Source of the DNA: Rhizobiaceae bacterium | GTDB lineage: Bacteria > Pseudomonadota > Alphaproteobacteria > Rhizobiales > Rhizobiaceae | Length of the DNA stretch: 64,000 bases | Reading direction: 5' to 3' | Assembly: GCA_029233925.1 (NCBI GenBank) | Contig: JARGOX010000017.1 | Span: forward strand, 1 to 64,000 | Shown: one piece after another, positions 1-8,210 of the stretch | Numbering within the stretch: the stretch's first letter is position 1 | How the letters are laid out: each line of letters opens with the position of its first letter | The notes under the pieces: model-generated | The model's database searches: none | Seen by the model: the letters and a program-made list of their open reading frames with translations, nothing else | What the model was told of the DNA's origin: nothing | Translations under genes and position numbers: made by a program

Positions 1-59
1 CTCCTCTCAGGAAGCATGGACCAAATCACAGATACACGGAAGATAGGACACTCTCACGG

Positions 60-412
60 GTTGTAGCACTCTGGAAAAGTCAGGCCAACCGCAACTTGAA
101 ATGTCGGCGGCATCGATCAATAAACGTTGTAGCACTCTGGAAAAGTCAGGCCAACCGCAACAATAGGGAACGCCTATTTTAGCCGAATGGCGTTGTAGCA
201 CTCTGGAAAAGTCAGGCCAACCGCAACCTATATAGCTTTGTGGTATAGTTCGGCCTCGTTGTAGCACTCTGGAAAAGTCAGGCCAACCGCAACCTGGTCT
301 TGTAGGTGAACAAAGACGGAACGGTTGTAGCACTCTGGAAAAGTCAGGCCAACCGCAACGACCTGCATGCCGGCATCATGCTGACTGGGTTGTAGCACTC
401 TGGAAAAGTCAG
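60..412. CRISPR. Short CRISPR array, type II-C-like repeats
   Basis: Five identical 36-bp repeats start at 60, 126, 192, 258 and 324. Each begins GTTGTAGCAC and ends CCAACCGCAAC. Four 30-bp spacers separate them, and a fifth spacer of 29 bp precedes a sixth copy (389-412) that keeps only the first 24 bases. The 36-bp repeat and 30-bp spacers are typical of type II-C arrays. Read on the minus strand the repeat ends GTGCTACAAC, close to the end of the Neisseria Cas9 repeat, where a promoter is embedded; this favours minus-strand transcription but does not prove it. No repeat copy lies in 1-59, so that side is the other array end, possibly the leader. No cas gene is in the window. Confidence 0.93.
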
Positions 413-574
413 TCGTCCGTGACGAATTCCTAACCATCTGGACTCACTGATGGAATAAAGCTTTCAAAGTATCCTTTTTGCAAGATATCGGGCTCTTTGG
501 TGCGGTTTCCTTGCAATTTGATTTGTGCTTTGTGTTGTGATTCACTGCTCCAAAACGTTGATTTGGAGGGTGTG

Positions 575-1921
575 ATGAAGCCTCGGGACGTCGTGGAAAC
601 TGGTCAGAGCGACATGTTTCGCTCCAGGCTCGATCAGATCATCGACATGGACCATGAGAAGGTGGTGCTTGCGCAGCAGATCGACTGGCAATTTCTGTCG
701 GATAAATGCGGTGGAAATTATAGCGACAAGCCCGGTCATCCGGCCCTGCCGATAAGACTGATGGCCGGCCTCCACATTCTCAAATACGCCGACAATCTGT
801 CTGATGAGGAGATATGCCTCCGCTGGGTCGAGAACCCCTATTACCAATATTTTTGCGGCGAGGAATTCTTCTCCCATACCTTGCCGCTGGATCGCTCCTC
901 AATGACCCGCTGGCGTCAGCGGATGGGTGAGGAAAGCATTCAGGCGCTGCTGATGGAAAGCCTGTCAGTCGCGGTGAAAGTGGGCGCGGCCAAGCCCGCC
1001 GACTTCACCCAGGCGATCGTCGACACCACGGTGCAGGAAAAGAATGTCGCCTTTCCCACCGACGCCAAACTGATCAACCGGGCGCGTCAAAAACTGGTCA
1101 AGCAGGCCAAGGCTGCAGGGCTTGATCTGCGCCAATCCTATTCGCGGGTCGGCAAGCGCGCCCTGATCGCCCACCAGCGCTATGCCCACGCCAAGCAGTT
1201 CAAACGCGCCCGCAGGCAATTGAGAAAGCTCAGAACCTACCTGGGGCGCACCATTCGCGATATCTCTCGCAAGATCAAAGGCAATGTGGTGCTTGAGGAG
1301 GCCTTCCTTCGGCCGCTTTGGCTGGCAGAGCGGGTGATGACGCAGAGACCGCGCGACCCGATACCCAAGAAGGTCTATTCCCTGCATGCGCCGGAGGTCG
1401 AATGCATCGGCAAAGGCAAGGCGCACAAGCCCTACGAATTCGGCGTCAAGGCCTCGGTTGCCACAACCCTCAAACGCTCAAAGGGCGGTCAATTCGCCAT
1501 CCATGCCAAGGCGTTGCCTGGCAAACCCTATGACGGCCACACGCTGGAAACAGTGATCCCCGAGATCGAGGCGCTCACCGGCGCAACGCTCACCCGCATT
1601 CTCGCCGACGCTGGCTACAAAGGCCACAACGCACCAGAAAGTCACAAATTCCGCGTCTTCACGGCCGGCCAGAAGCGCCGTGTCACACCAGCCATAAAAC
1701 GTCAGATGAGGCGCCGATCTGCTGTCGAGCCGGTCATAGGTCATCTCAAGAACGGCCATCGGATGGATCGGAACTATCTCGCCCACGAACAGGGCGACGC
1801 CATAAATCCGATCATGGCAGCCGTTGGATACAACTTCCGCCTCATCCTCAAGTGGATCAGGTTTCTTTGGCTCCAAATCTGGATCAAATGGATAATCAGT
1901 CCATCAGCAATATTCGCGTAG
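575..1921 (+). CDS. IS5-family transposase
   Basis: This is a 448-residue DDE transposase of the IS5 group. The ATG at 575 is chosen because GGAGG lies just upstream at 566-570; the frame is open further back to 497. The N-terminal region (FRSRLDQIIDM, then SDKCGG) is the usual IS5 helix-turn-helix part. The catalytic core shows the first Asp in AIVDTTVQ, the second in ILADAGYKGH and the Glu in RRRSAVEPVIGHLK, whose R-x3-E-x6-K arrangement is the IS5 signature. The length and intact frame suggest it may still be active. It lies beside a truncated CRISPR repeat, so the insertion may have ended the array. Confidence 0.93.
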   Translation: MKPRDVVETGQSDMFRSRLDQIIDMDHEKVVLAQQIDWQFLSDKCGGNYSDKPGHPALPIRLMAGLHILKYADNLSDEEICLRWVENPYYQYFCGEEFFSHTLPLDRSSMTRWRQRMGEESIQALLMESLSVAVKVGAAKPADFTQAIVDTTVQEKNVAFPTDAKLINRARQKLVKQAKAAGLDLRQSYSRVGKRALIAHQRYAHAKQFKRARRQLRKLRTYLGRTIRDISRKIKGNVVLEEAFLRPLWLAERVMTQRPRDPIPKKVYSLHAPEVECIGKGKAHKPYEFGVKASVATTLKRSKGGQFAIHAKALPGKPYDGHTLETVIPEIEALTGATLTRILADAGYKGHNAPESHKFRVFTAGQKRRVTPAIKRQMRRRSAVEPVIGHLKNGHRMDRNYLAHEQGDAINPIMAAVGYNFRLILKWIRFLWLQIWIKWIISPSAIFA

Positions 1922-1953
1922 TTCACGCTCGACTGTTGTATTTAGACGATATG

Positions 1954-1979
1954 CCTCTTAGCAGAAGCTGAGAGGTTTT
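1954..1979 (+). terminator. Hairpin with T-run after the transposase
   Basis: CCTCTTAGC (1954-1962) pairs with GCTGAGAGG (1967-1975), with one G-U pair, around an AGAA loop, and TTTT follows. This is a good intrinsic terminator 33 bp after the transposase stop. Confidence 0.6.
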
Positions 1980-2055
1980 CTCATGCAGAGAGAACTCTGC
2001 GATTCTTTCTGCTGTTCAAAACTGAACTGATGGGGTGGCCACCTTTCATTCCTCA

Positions 2056-3075
2056 TTACGCGATCAGTTCGAGCCCGCGCCGGGCAAAGGCCGGTGCGAG
2101 ATGTTCGAGTTCAGCGGCCCTTTCCCCTACGGCATTGCCCTGCCTCGAGCGTTCGGCGATGCCGACGAAGATCACCGCGAAGCGGAACAGTGCGAAGGCC
2201 TCATGGAAGGGTTCGAGGGCAGCGGTGGGACGGGCGTGGTTGTAATATTCCCGTACGAATTCCTCGCGCGGGGGGATGCCGAGCGCCGGCAGTCCGAGGC
2301 CGCGGATCCCGCCGTATTCCTGCGGCAAGGTGCGCCAGGCCATGCAGCAGAAGCCGAGATCAGCCAGGGGGTGGCCAAGGGTCGACAGCTCCCAGTCGAG
2401 AATGCCGACAACCTTCGGCGAATCGTGGGCGAAGATCAGATTGCCGAGCCGGAAGTCGCCATGGGCGATCGATATAGCGCCGTCGTCTTCCGGCAGATTG
2501 GCGAGCAGCCATGTCTCGAGTCGGTCGATCTCCGGCATGCCGGAAAGGCCGGATTCATGCCATTGGCGGCCCCAGCGTGCCAACTGGCGTTCGAAATAGT
2601 TGCCCGGCCGGCCGTAATCGGAAAGCCCGATCATGTCGGGCCGTACGGCGTGCAGCCTGGCCATGGCCTCGCCCATGGAAAGATATATGCCGTGTCTTTC
2701 CTGTGGCGAAAGCCCGGGCAGAGACGCCTCGTGAAACACGCGGCCCTCGATCCGCTCCATGAGATAGAAGGGCGTGCCCAGTATGGTCTTGTCGTCGCAA
2801 TAGGCAACGGGCCCCGGGACCGGCACATCGGTGCCTGCGAGCGCCGACAGCACCCGAAATTCACGGTCGACCGCGTGCGCGCCCTTCTGAAGCGGTCCGT
2901 CCGGCTGCTTGCGAAGGACGAGCCTGCGGCCTTCGCAGGTCACGAAGAAGGTCGGGTTCGACTGCCCGCCGGATATCGGCGCAATTTCCGGTTTTCCCGT
3001 CAAGCCCAGCGTTTCGGACAGATAGTCGACGAATGCCTCTTCGTCGATGCCGGACGCATTCACTGGACCGGCCAT
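2056..3075 (-). CDS. APH-family kinase, ACAD10/LvaA type
   Basis: This is a 339-residue protein of the aminoglycoside phosphotransferase superfamily, of the kind found at the N-terminus of human ACAD10/11 and as LvaA in the levulinate operon of Pseudomonas putida. The Brenner motif HGDFRLGN (about 205-212) carries the catalytic Asp, and DWE (about 227) the metal-binding Asp. GGQSNPTFFV near 36 is the nucleotide-binding hairpin and LRK near 54-56 the conserved lysine. It is the last gene of the leftward operon and its start overlaps the end of the acyl-CoA dehydrogenase gene by 16 bp, so the two are probably made together. In the known family the kinase phosphorylates a 4-hydroxyacyl-CoA and the partner dehydrogenase removes the phosphate. 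The substrate here is inferred. Antibiotic resistance is unlikely. Confidence 0.85.
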   Translation of the reverse strand: MAGPVNASGIDEEAFVDYLSETLGLTGKPEIAPISGGQSNPTFFVTCEGRRLVLRKQPDGPLQKGAHAVDREFRVLSALAGTDVPVPGPVAYCDDKTILGTPFYLMERIEGRVFHEASLPGLSPQERHGIYLSMGEAMARLHAVRPDMIGLSDYGRPGNYFERQLARWGRQWHESGLSGMPEIDRLETWLLANLPEDDGAISIAHGDFRLGNLIFAHDSPKVVGILDWELSTLGHPLADLGFCCMAWRTLPQEYGGIRGLGLPALGIPPREEFVREYYNHARPTAALEPFHEAFALFRFAVIFVGIAERSRQGNAVGERAAELEHLAPAFARRGLELIA

Positions 3076-4262
3076 GACCAGAAATCACGCCCCTTTTCTG
3101 TCAGGTGCCGGTTGAGCACCATCTGGTGAACCTCGTCGGCGCCGTCGACGAGACGCGCCTGCCGGGCATAACGATAGATCCATTCCAGCCGCGTGTCCTT
3201 GGAATAGCCACGGGCGCCGTTGATCTGGATCGCCCGGTCGGCGGCGTCGTGCAGCACGTTTGCGACAAGGATCTTGGCCATCGACACCTCCGCCTGGGCC
3301 CGTTCGCCCCTATCGAGCGCCCAGGCCGCCTTCATCACCAGGAGTCGGCCAATCTCGATCCGCATGGCGAGATCGCCCAGCATGAGCTGCACGCTTTCGC
3401 GATCCGCGAGACGCATGCCGAACCCTTCACGCTGGCTGGCATAGGCCTGGGCGATTTCCATACAGCGTTTGGAAAGCCCGAGCCAGCGCATACAATGGGT
3501 CAGACGGGCCGGCCCGAGGCGGGTCTGGGTGACACGGAGCCCCTTGCCTTCCTCCAGCAGGAGGTTTTCCTTCGCGATCTCCAGGCCGTCAAACTCCAGC
3601 TCGCAATGTCCGCCATGTTCTTCCGGTCCCATGATCGGGATCCGCCTGACGATGCGCCATCCCGGCTGGTCCTTGTGGAACATCATGGCGCTGAGGCCGT
3701 GGCGGGGATCGTTGGAGGTGCGTGCGATCAGAATGAAATGGGTCGCCTCGGCGCCACCGGTGATGAACCATTTGCGGCCCCTGACGACATAGGTGTCGCC
3801 CTTCAGTTCGGCGGTGGTGTTGATCATCGACGGGTCGGAGCCGCCGCCCGGATGCGGCTCGGTCATGACAAAGGCCGACCGTATATCGCCGGACGCGATT
3901 GGCTGCAGCCAGCGCGCCTTCTGTTCAGGCGTGCCGAGCATCGACAGAACCATCATGTTGCCGTCATCAGGTGCGGCGCTGTTGAAGACGACCGGCCCGA
4001 AAATCGACCGGTTCATCTCCTCGTAGCACACGGCCATGCCCTGGATACCAACACCCAGCCCGCCGTCCTCGACCGGAAGCTGAAGGCACCAGAGCCCTTC
4101 GGCGCGCGCTTCTCCCCGCAATCGCTCCAGCAGGCCGAGATCAATGTTTTCATGTGTATCATAGGAGGCTGGGTCCTCCTCCAGCGGCAATATACGCTCG
4201 GCGACGAATGTTCTGATGCGCTGACGCAGTCGGTCGAGGTCCGGCGAGATCGAAAAGTCCAT
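3060..4262 (-). CDS. Acyl-CoA dehydrogenase, ACAD10/11-like
   Basis: This 400-residue flavoprotein has a full acyl-CoA dehydrogenase fold. FVMTEPHPGGGSDPS (about 141-155) and WFITGG are FAD- and substrate-binding segments. The C-terminal GARGYSKDT and DGADEVHQMVLNRHL segments carry the family signature. The Asp in GADEVH stands where classical enzymes have the catalytic Glu, as in the ACAD10/11 branch. It lies between the SDR gene (12-bp gap) and the APH-like kinase (16-bp overlap). Known partners act together to turn a 4-phospho-acyl-CoA into an enoyl-CoA. A conventional acyl-CoA oxidation role cannot be excluded from sequence alone. Confidence 0.88.
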   Translation of the reverse strand: MDFSISPDLDRLRQRIRTFVAERILPLEEDPASYDTHENIDLGLLERLRGEARAEGLWCLQLPVEDGGLGVGIQGMAVCYEEMNRSIFGPVVFNSAAPDDGNMMVLSMLGTPEQKARWLQPIASGDIRSAFVMTEPHPGGGSDPSMINTTAELKGDTYVVRGRKWFITGGAEATHFILIARTSNDPRHGLSAMMFHKDQPGWRIVRRIPIMGPEEHGGHCELEFDGLEIAKENLLLEEGKGLRVTQTRLGPARLTHCMRWLGLSKRCMEIAQAYASQREGFGMRLADRESVQLMLGDLAMRIEIGRLLVMKAAWALDRGERAQAEVSMAKILVANVLHDAADRAIQINGARGYSKDTRLEWIYRYARQARLVDGADEVHQMVLNRHLTEKGRDFWSWPVQ

Positions 4263-4274
4263 GGGGCGTGTTTC

Positions 4275-5033
4275 CTAGAGTGATGAGACGAGGTGACCGC
4301 CATCGACGGCGAGGGTCGCGCCGGTCATGTAGGCGCTGGCATCGGAGCACATGAGCAGCAGCGGTGCGTCCAGGTCCTGCATGCGACCGAGCCTGCGCTG
4401 GGGAATGCGCCTGATCAGCGCCTGGCCGGCTTCGGAGGCGAAGAATTCGGCGTTGAGGGGCGTTTCGACATAGCCAGGGCACAGCGCGTTGACCCGGATT
4501 CCGTATCGGGCCCATTCCAGGGCTGTCACCTTGGTCAACTGTATCAGGGCCGCCTTGGATGCGGCATAGGCGGCAACCTGGCTGGCGACGCGCAATCCCA
4601 GGATCGACGCGATATTGACGATCGAACCCGGCTGGTTCGCCGCTTTCATGGCGCTGGCTGCCGTCCTGGCGACGCGGAAGGCACCGGTCAGATTGGTGTC
4701 GAGCACACGCTGGAATTCATCGTCGGAAAGCTCCAATGCCGGTCCGGAACCCGAAATGCCGGCATTGTTGACGACGATGTCGAAGGGCTTCCCTAGTCCG
4801 GCGAACGCATCGGCGACGCTTGCGGAATTGGTGACGTCCATGGGAATGGCCGCAGCCTGTCCACCGGCATCCGTGATGCCGGCGACGACAGCCTCCAGCG
4901 CCTCTGTGCGGCGGGCCGTCAACACGACGGATGCGCCAGCTTTCGCCAGCGTCATGGCAAAATGTGCACCAAGCCCGCCCGAGGCGCCCGTCACCAGTGC
5001 TGTCCTGCCGCCAAGCGAAAGCTTCACATCCAT
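4275..5033 (-). CDS. SDR-family oxidoreductase
   Basis: This is a classical 252-residue short-chain dehydrogenase. TGASGGLG (about 15-22) binds the nucleotide, NNAG (about 89-92) stabilises the core, and YAASK with the upstream Ser of NIAS gives the catalytic triad. PGYVETPLN follows, as in 3-oxoacyl reductases and 3-hydroxyacyl-CoA dehydrogenases. Cofactor choice is not certain: the residues after strand beta2 (TARR) suggest NADP(H). It sits between the NTF2-like gene and the acyl-CoA dehydrogenase gene in one operon. By analogy with LvaD it may oxidise a 3-hydroxyacyl-CoA or reduce a keto acid made in the same pathway; that role is inferred. Confidence 0.88.
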   Translation of the reverse strand: MDVKLSLGGRTALVTGASGGLGAHFAMTLAKAGASVVLTARRTEALEAVVAGITDAGGQAAAIPMDVTNSASVADAFAGLGKPFDIVVNNAGISGSGPALELSDDEFQRVLDTNLTGAFRVARTAASAMKAANQPGSIVNIASILGLRVASQVAAYAASKAALIQLTKVTALEWARYGIRVNALCPGYVETPLNAEFFASEAGQALIRRIPQRRLGRMQDLDAPLLLMCSDASAYMTGATLAVDGGHLVSSL

Positions 5034-5049
5034 TCCCCTTTTTGTTCGT

Positions 5050-5421
5050 TCACGCCAGCGGCGTCGACTTGTGGACCAGCAGTTTCGGACCGTCCGGGGT
5101 CAAGACCCAGGCGGTGGCAAAGGAACTGTTGAGTTTCAGCGGCTTGCCATTGCGCCGCACGTCGGCCTGCATGGTGCCCATGAAGACCGTGCAGCCGCCT
5201 GCCGAAGATGCGTCCGTGATGGCGCAGTCGACCGTGTCATAGACCAGCGACCCGTCGGTGATGGCCTGCAGGTAGCTAGCCTTGTCGTCCACGGAGGAAT
5301 CCGAATGCGCGTAGAGAAGGGCATCGCTGAACAGATCGCCCAGGCCGTTGCTGTCTCCGGCGCGCATCAGCGCCCAGCGGCGTTCCTCTGCCTGCCTTGC
5401 CGCAGTCGTATCGTCAGTCAT
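5050..5421 (-). CDS. NTF2-like (SnoaL-type) small protein
   Basis: This 123-residue protein begins at the ATG at 5421, which overlaps the end of the upstream dehydrogenase gene by 8 bp. A longer reading frame back to 5499 is possible but would lie wholly inside that gene. The pattern RWALMRAGDSNGLGDLFSD, then a beta-rich C-terminal half ending LLVHKSTPLA, is that of NTF2-like cone folds, which include isomerases, hydratases and non-enzymatic partners. Its place between the dehydrogenase and SDR genes suggests a pathway function. In the lva operon a small protein (LvaB) assists the kinase; whether this protein plays such a part is only a guess. Confidence 0.75.
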   Translation of the reverse strand: MTDDTTAARQAEERRWALMRAGDSNGLGDLFSDALLYAHSDSSVDDKASYLQAITDGSLVYDTVDCAITDASSAGGCTVFMGTMQADVRRNGKPLKLNSSFATAWVLTPDGPKLLVHKSTPLA

Positions 5422-6313
5422 CCTTACCTCCCCATTTCGGCCATGTGGATACCTTGAAGAAATCGTTGCCGCCATCGCCGCCGGCCTGCAGCATGGCATA
5501 GTATTGCCGGACCATCGTGGTCAGCGTCAGAGGGATGTGCTGGTCCCTGCCGATCGCCATGGCGAGATCCATGTCCTTGGCAACGAGATCCGTTGTCGCC
5601 ATCGGGCTCCAGTCTTCGCTTTTGAGCATGTCGCTCTTGTAGCGGCCAAGCGGGGTTGCAGCCACGGAATTGTTGATAGCCTCGATGGCGGTGTCGCGCG
5701 GCAGGCCCTGTCTGACCCCGAATTCAACAGCTTCGCCGATCAGGGCCGGCATGACGCCAACCATCATGTTGATCATCAGCTTGACGATGCGGGCCTCTTC
5801 GCCCGCGCCGAAATAGAGCCGGTTCTCGCCGAAGACGGACAGTATTGCGGACAAGTCCTCGACGGCATCTTCGGGTCCCGAAACCAGCAACGTCAGGGAA
5901 CCGCTTTCGGCGTTGCTCGTACTGCCGGACACCGGGCAGCGCAAATAGGCGGCCCCCGTGCCCGACATCACTTCGGCAACCCGGGCGGAGGCTTCGGGCG
6001 AGACAGTGCTGAGATCCACGTGGACTGAGCCGGGTCTGATTGTCCGCGCGATGCCGTCCGGGCCGGAGACAATGTCCAGCAGGATATTGTCGTTCGGTAC
6101 CATCGAAAAGACGACATCCGCCATTTCGGCGACCATCGCCGGGCTTTCGGCCGCCGTTGCGCCGGCCGCGACGATGCGTTCCATGGCGCCCGGGTCGGGA
6201 TCGTATCCGCGCAGTTCGAACCCTGCGGACATCAATCGCCGGCTCAGTGGATTTCCCATGGTGCCGATGCCGATCCAGCCGCAGCGACGCATTTTAGTTG
6301 ATCTGGCTGTCAT
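5414..6313 (-). CDS. 3-hydroxyisobutyrate dehydrogenase-family NAD(P) oxidoreductase
   Basis: This 299-residue protein belongs to the beta-hydroxyacid dehydrogenase family. GWIGIGTMGNPLS at the start is the Rossmann dinucleotide loop. DLSTVSPEASARV and CPVSGSTSNAESGSLTLLVSG are the substrate-site segments, and the catalytic Lys is in RIVKLMINMMVG. I use the ATG at 6313, 9 bp after the DctM stop; the ATG at 6292 is an alternative and neither has a strong ribosome site. It is co-transcribed with the TRAP genes upstream. The family oxidises 3-hydroxyisobutyrate, tartronate semialdehyde and similar 3-hydroxy acids; the actual substrate is not known. Confidence 0.85.
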   Translation of the reverse strand: MTARSTKMRRCGWIGIGTMGNPLSRRLMSAGFELRGYDPDPGAMERIVAAGATAAESPAMVAEMADVVFSMVPNDNILLDIVSGPDGIARTIRPGSVHVDLSTVSPEASARVAEVMSGTGAAYLRCPVSGSTSNAESGSLTLLVSGPEDAVEDLSAILSVFGENRLYFGAGEEARIVKLMINMMVGVMPALIGEAVEFGVRQGLPRDTAIEAINNSVAATPLGRYKSDMLKSEDWSPMATTDLVAKDMDLAMAIGRDQHIPLTLTTMVRQYYAMLQAGGDGGNDFFKVSTWPKWGGKDD

Positions 6314-6321
6314 TTCGTATC

Positions 6322-7638
6322 TCAGTAGACAAAGAACAGGACAATCTGGGGGTAGGCGATCAGAATGATCATCACCAGCAGCATGATCAGCGCGAAGGGG
6401 GCTGCGCCGAGGAAAACATCTTCCAGCGATATCTTGTACTCGGAGAGCGTACTTCGCACCACGTAGCATGACATGCCGAAGGGCGGTGTCAGCAGGCCGA
6501 TTTCCGTCGCCATGATTGCGATGATGCCGAACCAGACGAGATTGACGTCGAAGGGCTGCAGCAGCGGAATGAACAGCGGCACCGTGATCAGCAGGATCGA
6601 AACCGAGTCAATGATGGTACCGAGAATGAGTGCGATGGCCACGAATATCGCCAGGATGACGAAATAGCTTGCATCGAGGTCCGCAACGAGCGTGCTGATC
6701 TGGGTCGGCAGGCCGGAAATGCCGAGCATGCGCGAATACATGGTCGCCGAAATGACGATGAACAGGATCGAGGAACTGATATAGCCGGTCTCGATCAGGA
6801 TACTCCACAAAATGCGCCAGGTCAGCTTGCGCTTGATGAGTGCGACAAGGAGGGCCAGTGCCGCGCCGACACCGCCGGCTTCGGTGGGCGTGAATATCCC
6901 GCCATAGATGCCGCCGAGAACTGCGACGACGAGGGTGAGTGTCGGTCCCATCTTCTCGACGAACTCGCGGAAGGTCAGATGGCCTTCGTCTTCGGCGATG
7001 TCAGTGCGATGGCCTCCGATAGCCTTCGGATAGAAGATGGCGGTGAGCGCGATGCCGAGAGAGAACATGCCGGCGAGAAGCAATCCAGGACCGATACCGG
7101 CCAGGAACATGGCACCGACCGACTGCTCCGCGATGATGGCGTAGACGATGAGCAGGATACTGGGCGGAATCAGCATGCCGAGGACGGAACTGCCAGCGAC
7201 CGTGCCCACCGCAAAACGGGGACTGTAACCGAAGCGCAGCATTTCAGGCACGGCGATGCGCGAGAACACGGCAGCGGATGCGATCGTGACGCCGGTGATC
7301 GAAGCGAAAACCGTGTTGGCGGCGACGGTCGCGATCCCCAGGCCGCCCGGCAGCCTGTGCAGAAGCCTGTTGGCAACGTAGTAACTGTCGCGTCCCAGAT
7401 CGGCGGCGCTCACGAGCATGCCCATCAGGACGAAAAGCGGGATGACGGCAAAGATATAGTCAGAGATGCTCTGGGCGGCGGCCTGAGACAGCATATAGAC
7501 GGCGACCTGGAAATTGTCCCGGATCATCCACACGCCGACGAAGGATGTCAGGGCCAGTACGAAGGGGACGTGGATGCCGCAATAGATCAGGACCAGCATG
7601 ATGCTGATGGATACGATGCCGATTTCGATGGGTGTCAT
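6322..7638 (-). CDS. dctM: TRAP transporter large permease (DctM)
   Basis: This 438-residue, highly hydrophobic protein has a dozen or so predicted membrane segments and TRAP large-subunit signatures such as GGLGIATVAANTVFASITG, LGMLIPPSILLIVYA and FTPTEAGGVGA. It forms the sodium- or proton-driven channel that takes up a carboxylate delivered by the periplasmic receptor encoded two genes upstream. The start overlaps the DctQ stop by 4 bp (ATGA), a sign of translational coupling. It is part of the eight-gene leftward operon 9287-2056. Confidence 0.93.
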   Translation of the reverse strand: MTPIEIGIVSISIMLVLIYCGIHVPFVLALTSFVGVWMIRDNFQVAVYMLSQAAAQSISDYIFAVIPLFVLMGMLVSAADLGRDSYYVANRLLHRLPGGLGIATVAANTVFASITGVTIASAAVFSRIAVPEMLRFGYSPRFAVGTVAGSSVLGMLIPPSILLIVYAIIAEQSVGAMFLAGIGPGLLLAGMFSLGIALTAIFYPKAIGGHRTDIAEDEGHLTFREFVEKMGPTLTLVVAVLGGIYGGIFTPTEAGGVGAALALLVALIKRKLTWRILWSILIETGYISSSILFIVISATMYSRMLGISGLPTQISTLVADLDASYFVILAIFVAIALILGTIIDSVSILLITVPLFIPLLQPFDVNLVWFGIIAIMATEIGLLTPPFGMSCYVVRSTLSEYKISLEDVFLGAAPFALIMLLVMIILIAYPQIVLFFVY

Positions 7639-8207
7639 GACTTTGCCTGTACGCGGTCACCGACCATGAGGGTCAGGAAATTCATCGCCATGGCGAGGAG
7701 CTGTATTCCCGCCAGGGCGGCCCCTGCCGCGATCGCGGCCTTGATGGGCCAGGAGGGAAAGGTGAAGAGGCCGACCGTTCCGATGTAATAATTGTTGGCG
7801 TAGTCGTTGATCATGTTGGGGACGGTTCCATAGATGATCAGCGCCATGAGAACGACACCGCAAAGCGCGGCTGCGGCATCGAAGGCCAAAGCCACCCGTG
7901 GGTGCAAGGAGCGGATCAGATTGACGATCGAATCTGCCCGCGCGATACGCCCATTGGCGAGCGTATCGGCAAGCTGGGCGAAAACGATCGCGACGATCGA
8001 GATTTCCGCGATTTCCGTAACGCCCATGATCGGGGAGCTGAAAAAATAGCGGCCTATGACGTCGAGGCAGATGAGGCACATCAGGAAGAAGATACCGACC
8101 GAGCCTAGGGCATTGAACGTGGCCGTCGTCAGGGCGAGGATCCGCCTTGGCAGGGAAACGCGCCCGTCGCGCGTTTCCCCTTTTTCGATGTCGGCGAGCT
8201 GCGACAT
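7635..8207 (-). CDS. dctQ: TRAP transporter small permease (DctQ)
   Basis: A 190-residue membrane protein with four hydrophobic segments (roughly 28-50, 65-85, 108-130 and 150-172) and the DctQ-type stretch VIGRYFFSSPIMGVTEIAEI. It lies 3 bp after the receptor gene and overlaps the DctM gene by 4 bp. In TRAP systems this subunit holds the large permease and helps docking of the receptor. Confidence 0.9.
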   Translation of the reverse strand: MSQLADIEKGETRDGRVSLPRRILALTTATFNALGSVGIFFLMCLICLDVIGRYFFSSPIMGVTEIAEISIVAIVFAQLADTLANGRIARADSIVNLIRSLHPRVALAFDAAAALCGVVLMALIIYGTVPNMINDYANNYYIGTVGLFTFPSWPIKAAIAAGAALAGIQLLAMAMNFLTLMVGDRVQAKS

Positions 8208-8210
8208 GTG

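Larger units (their letters stand above)
413..2035 (+). mobile_element. IS5-family insertion sequence, ends not defined
   Basis: This segment runs from the truncated CRISPR repeat to the first chromosomal gene and contains only a transposase gene and a terminator-like hairpin. I could not find convincing terminal inverted repeats by eye, so the limits are the neighbouring features rather than true IS ends. The octamer ACTGATGG occurs on both sides (446-453 and 2026-2033), but the sequences just inside do not form inverted repeats, so I do not treat it as a target duplication. Confidence 0.5.

Noticed and set aside
7-437. Open frames across the CRISPR array
   Set aside because: They arise because the 36-bp repeat plus a 30-bp spacer is 66 bases, a multiple of three, so a repeated peptide is produced. 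There is no coding character beyond the repeats.
446-2033. ACTGATGG direct repeat as the IS target duplication
   Set aside because: The octamer flanks the transposase, but no inverted repeats lie just inside it, and IS5 elements normally make shorter duplications. Chance is enough to explain it.
2056-3075. Aminoglycoside resistance gene
   Set aside because: It has the kinase fold, but its operon with an ACAD10/11-type dehydrogenase points to acyl-CoA metabolism.
2035-3129. Long plus-strand frame opposite the APH-like kinase
   Set aside because: It is an antisense shadow of a well-recognised kinase with intact motifs; its own translation has no family character.
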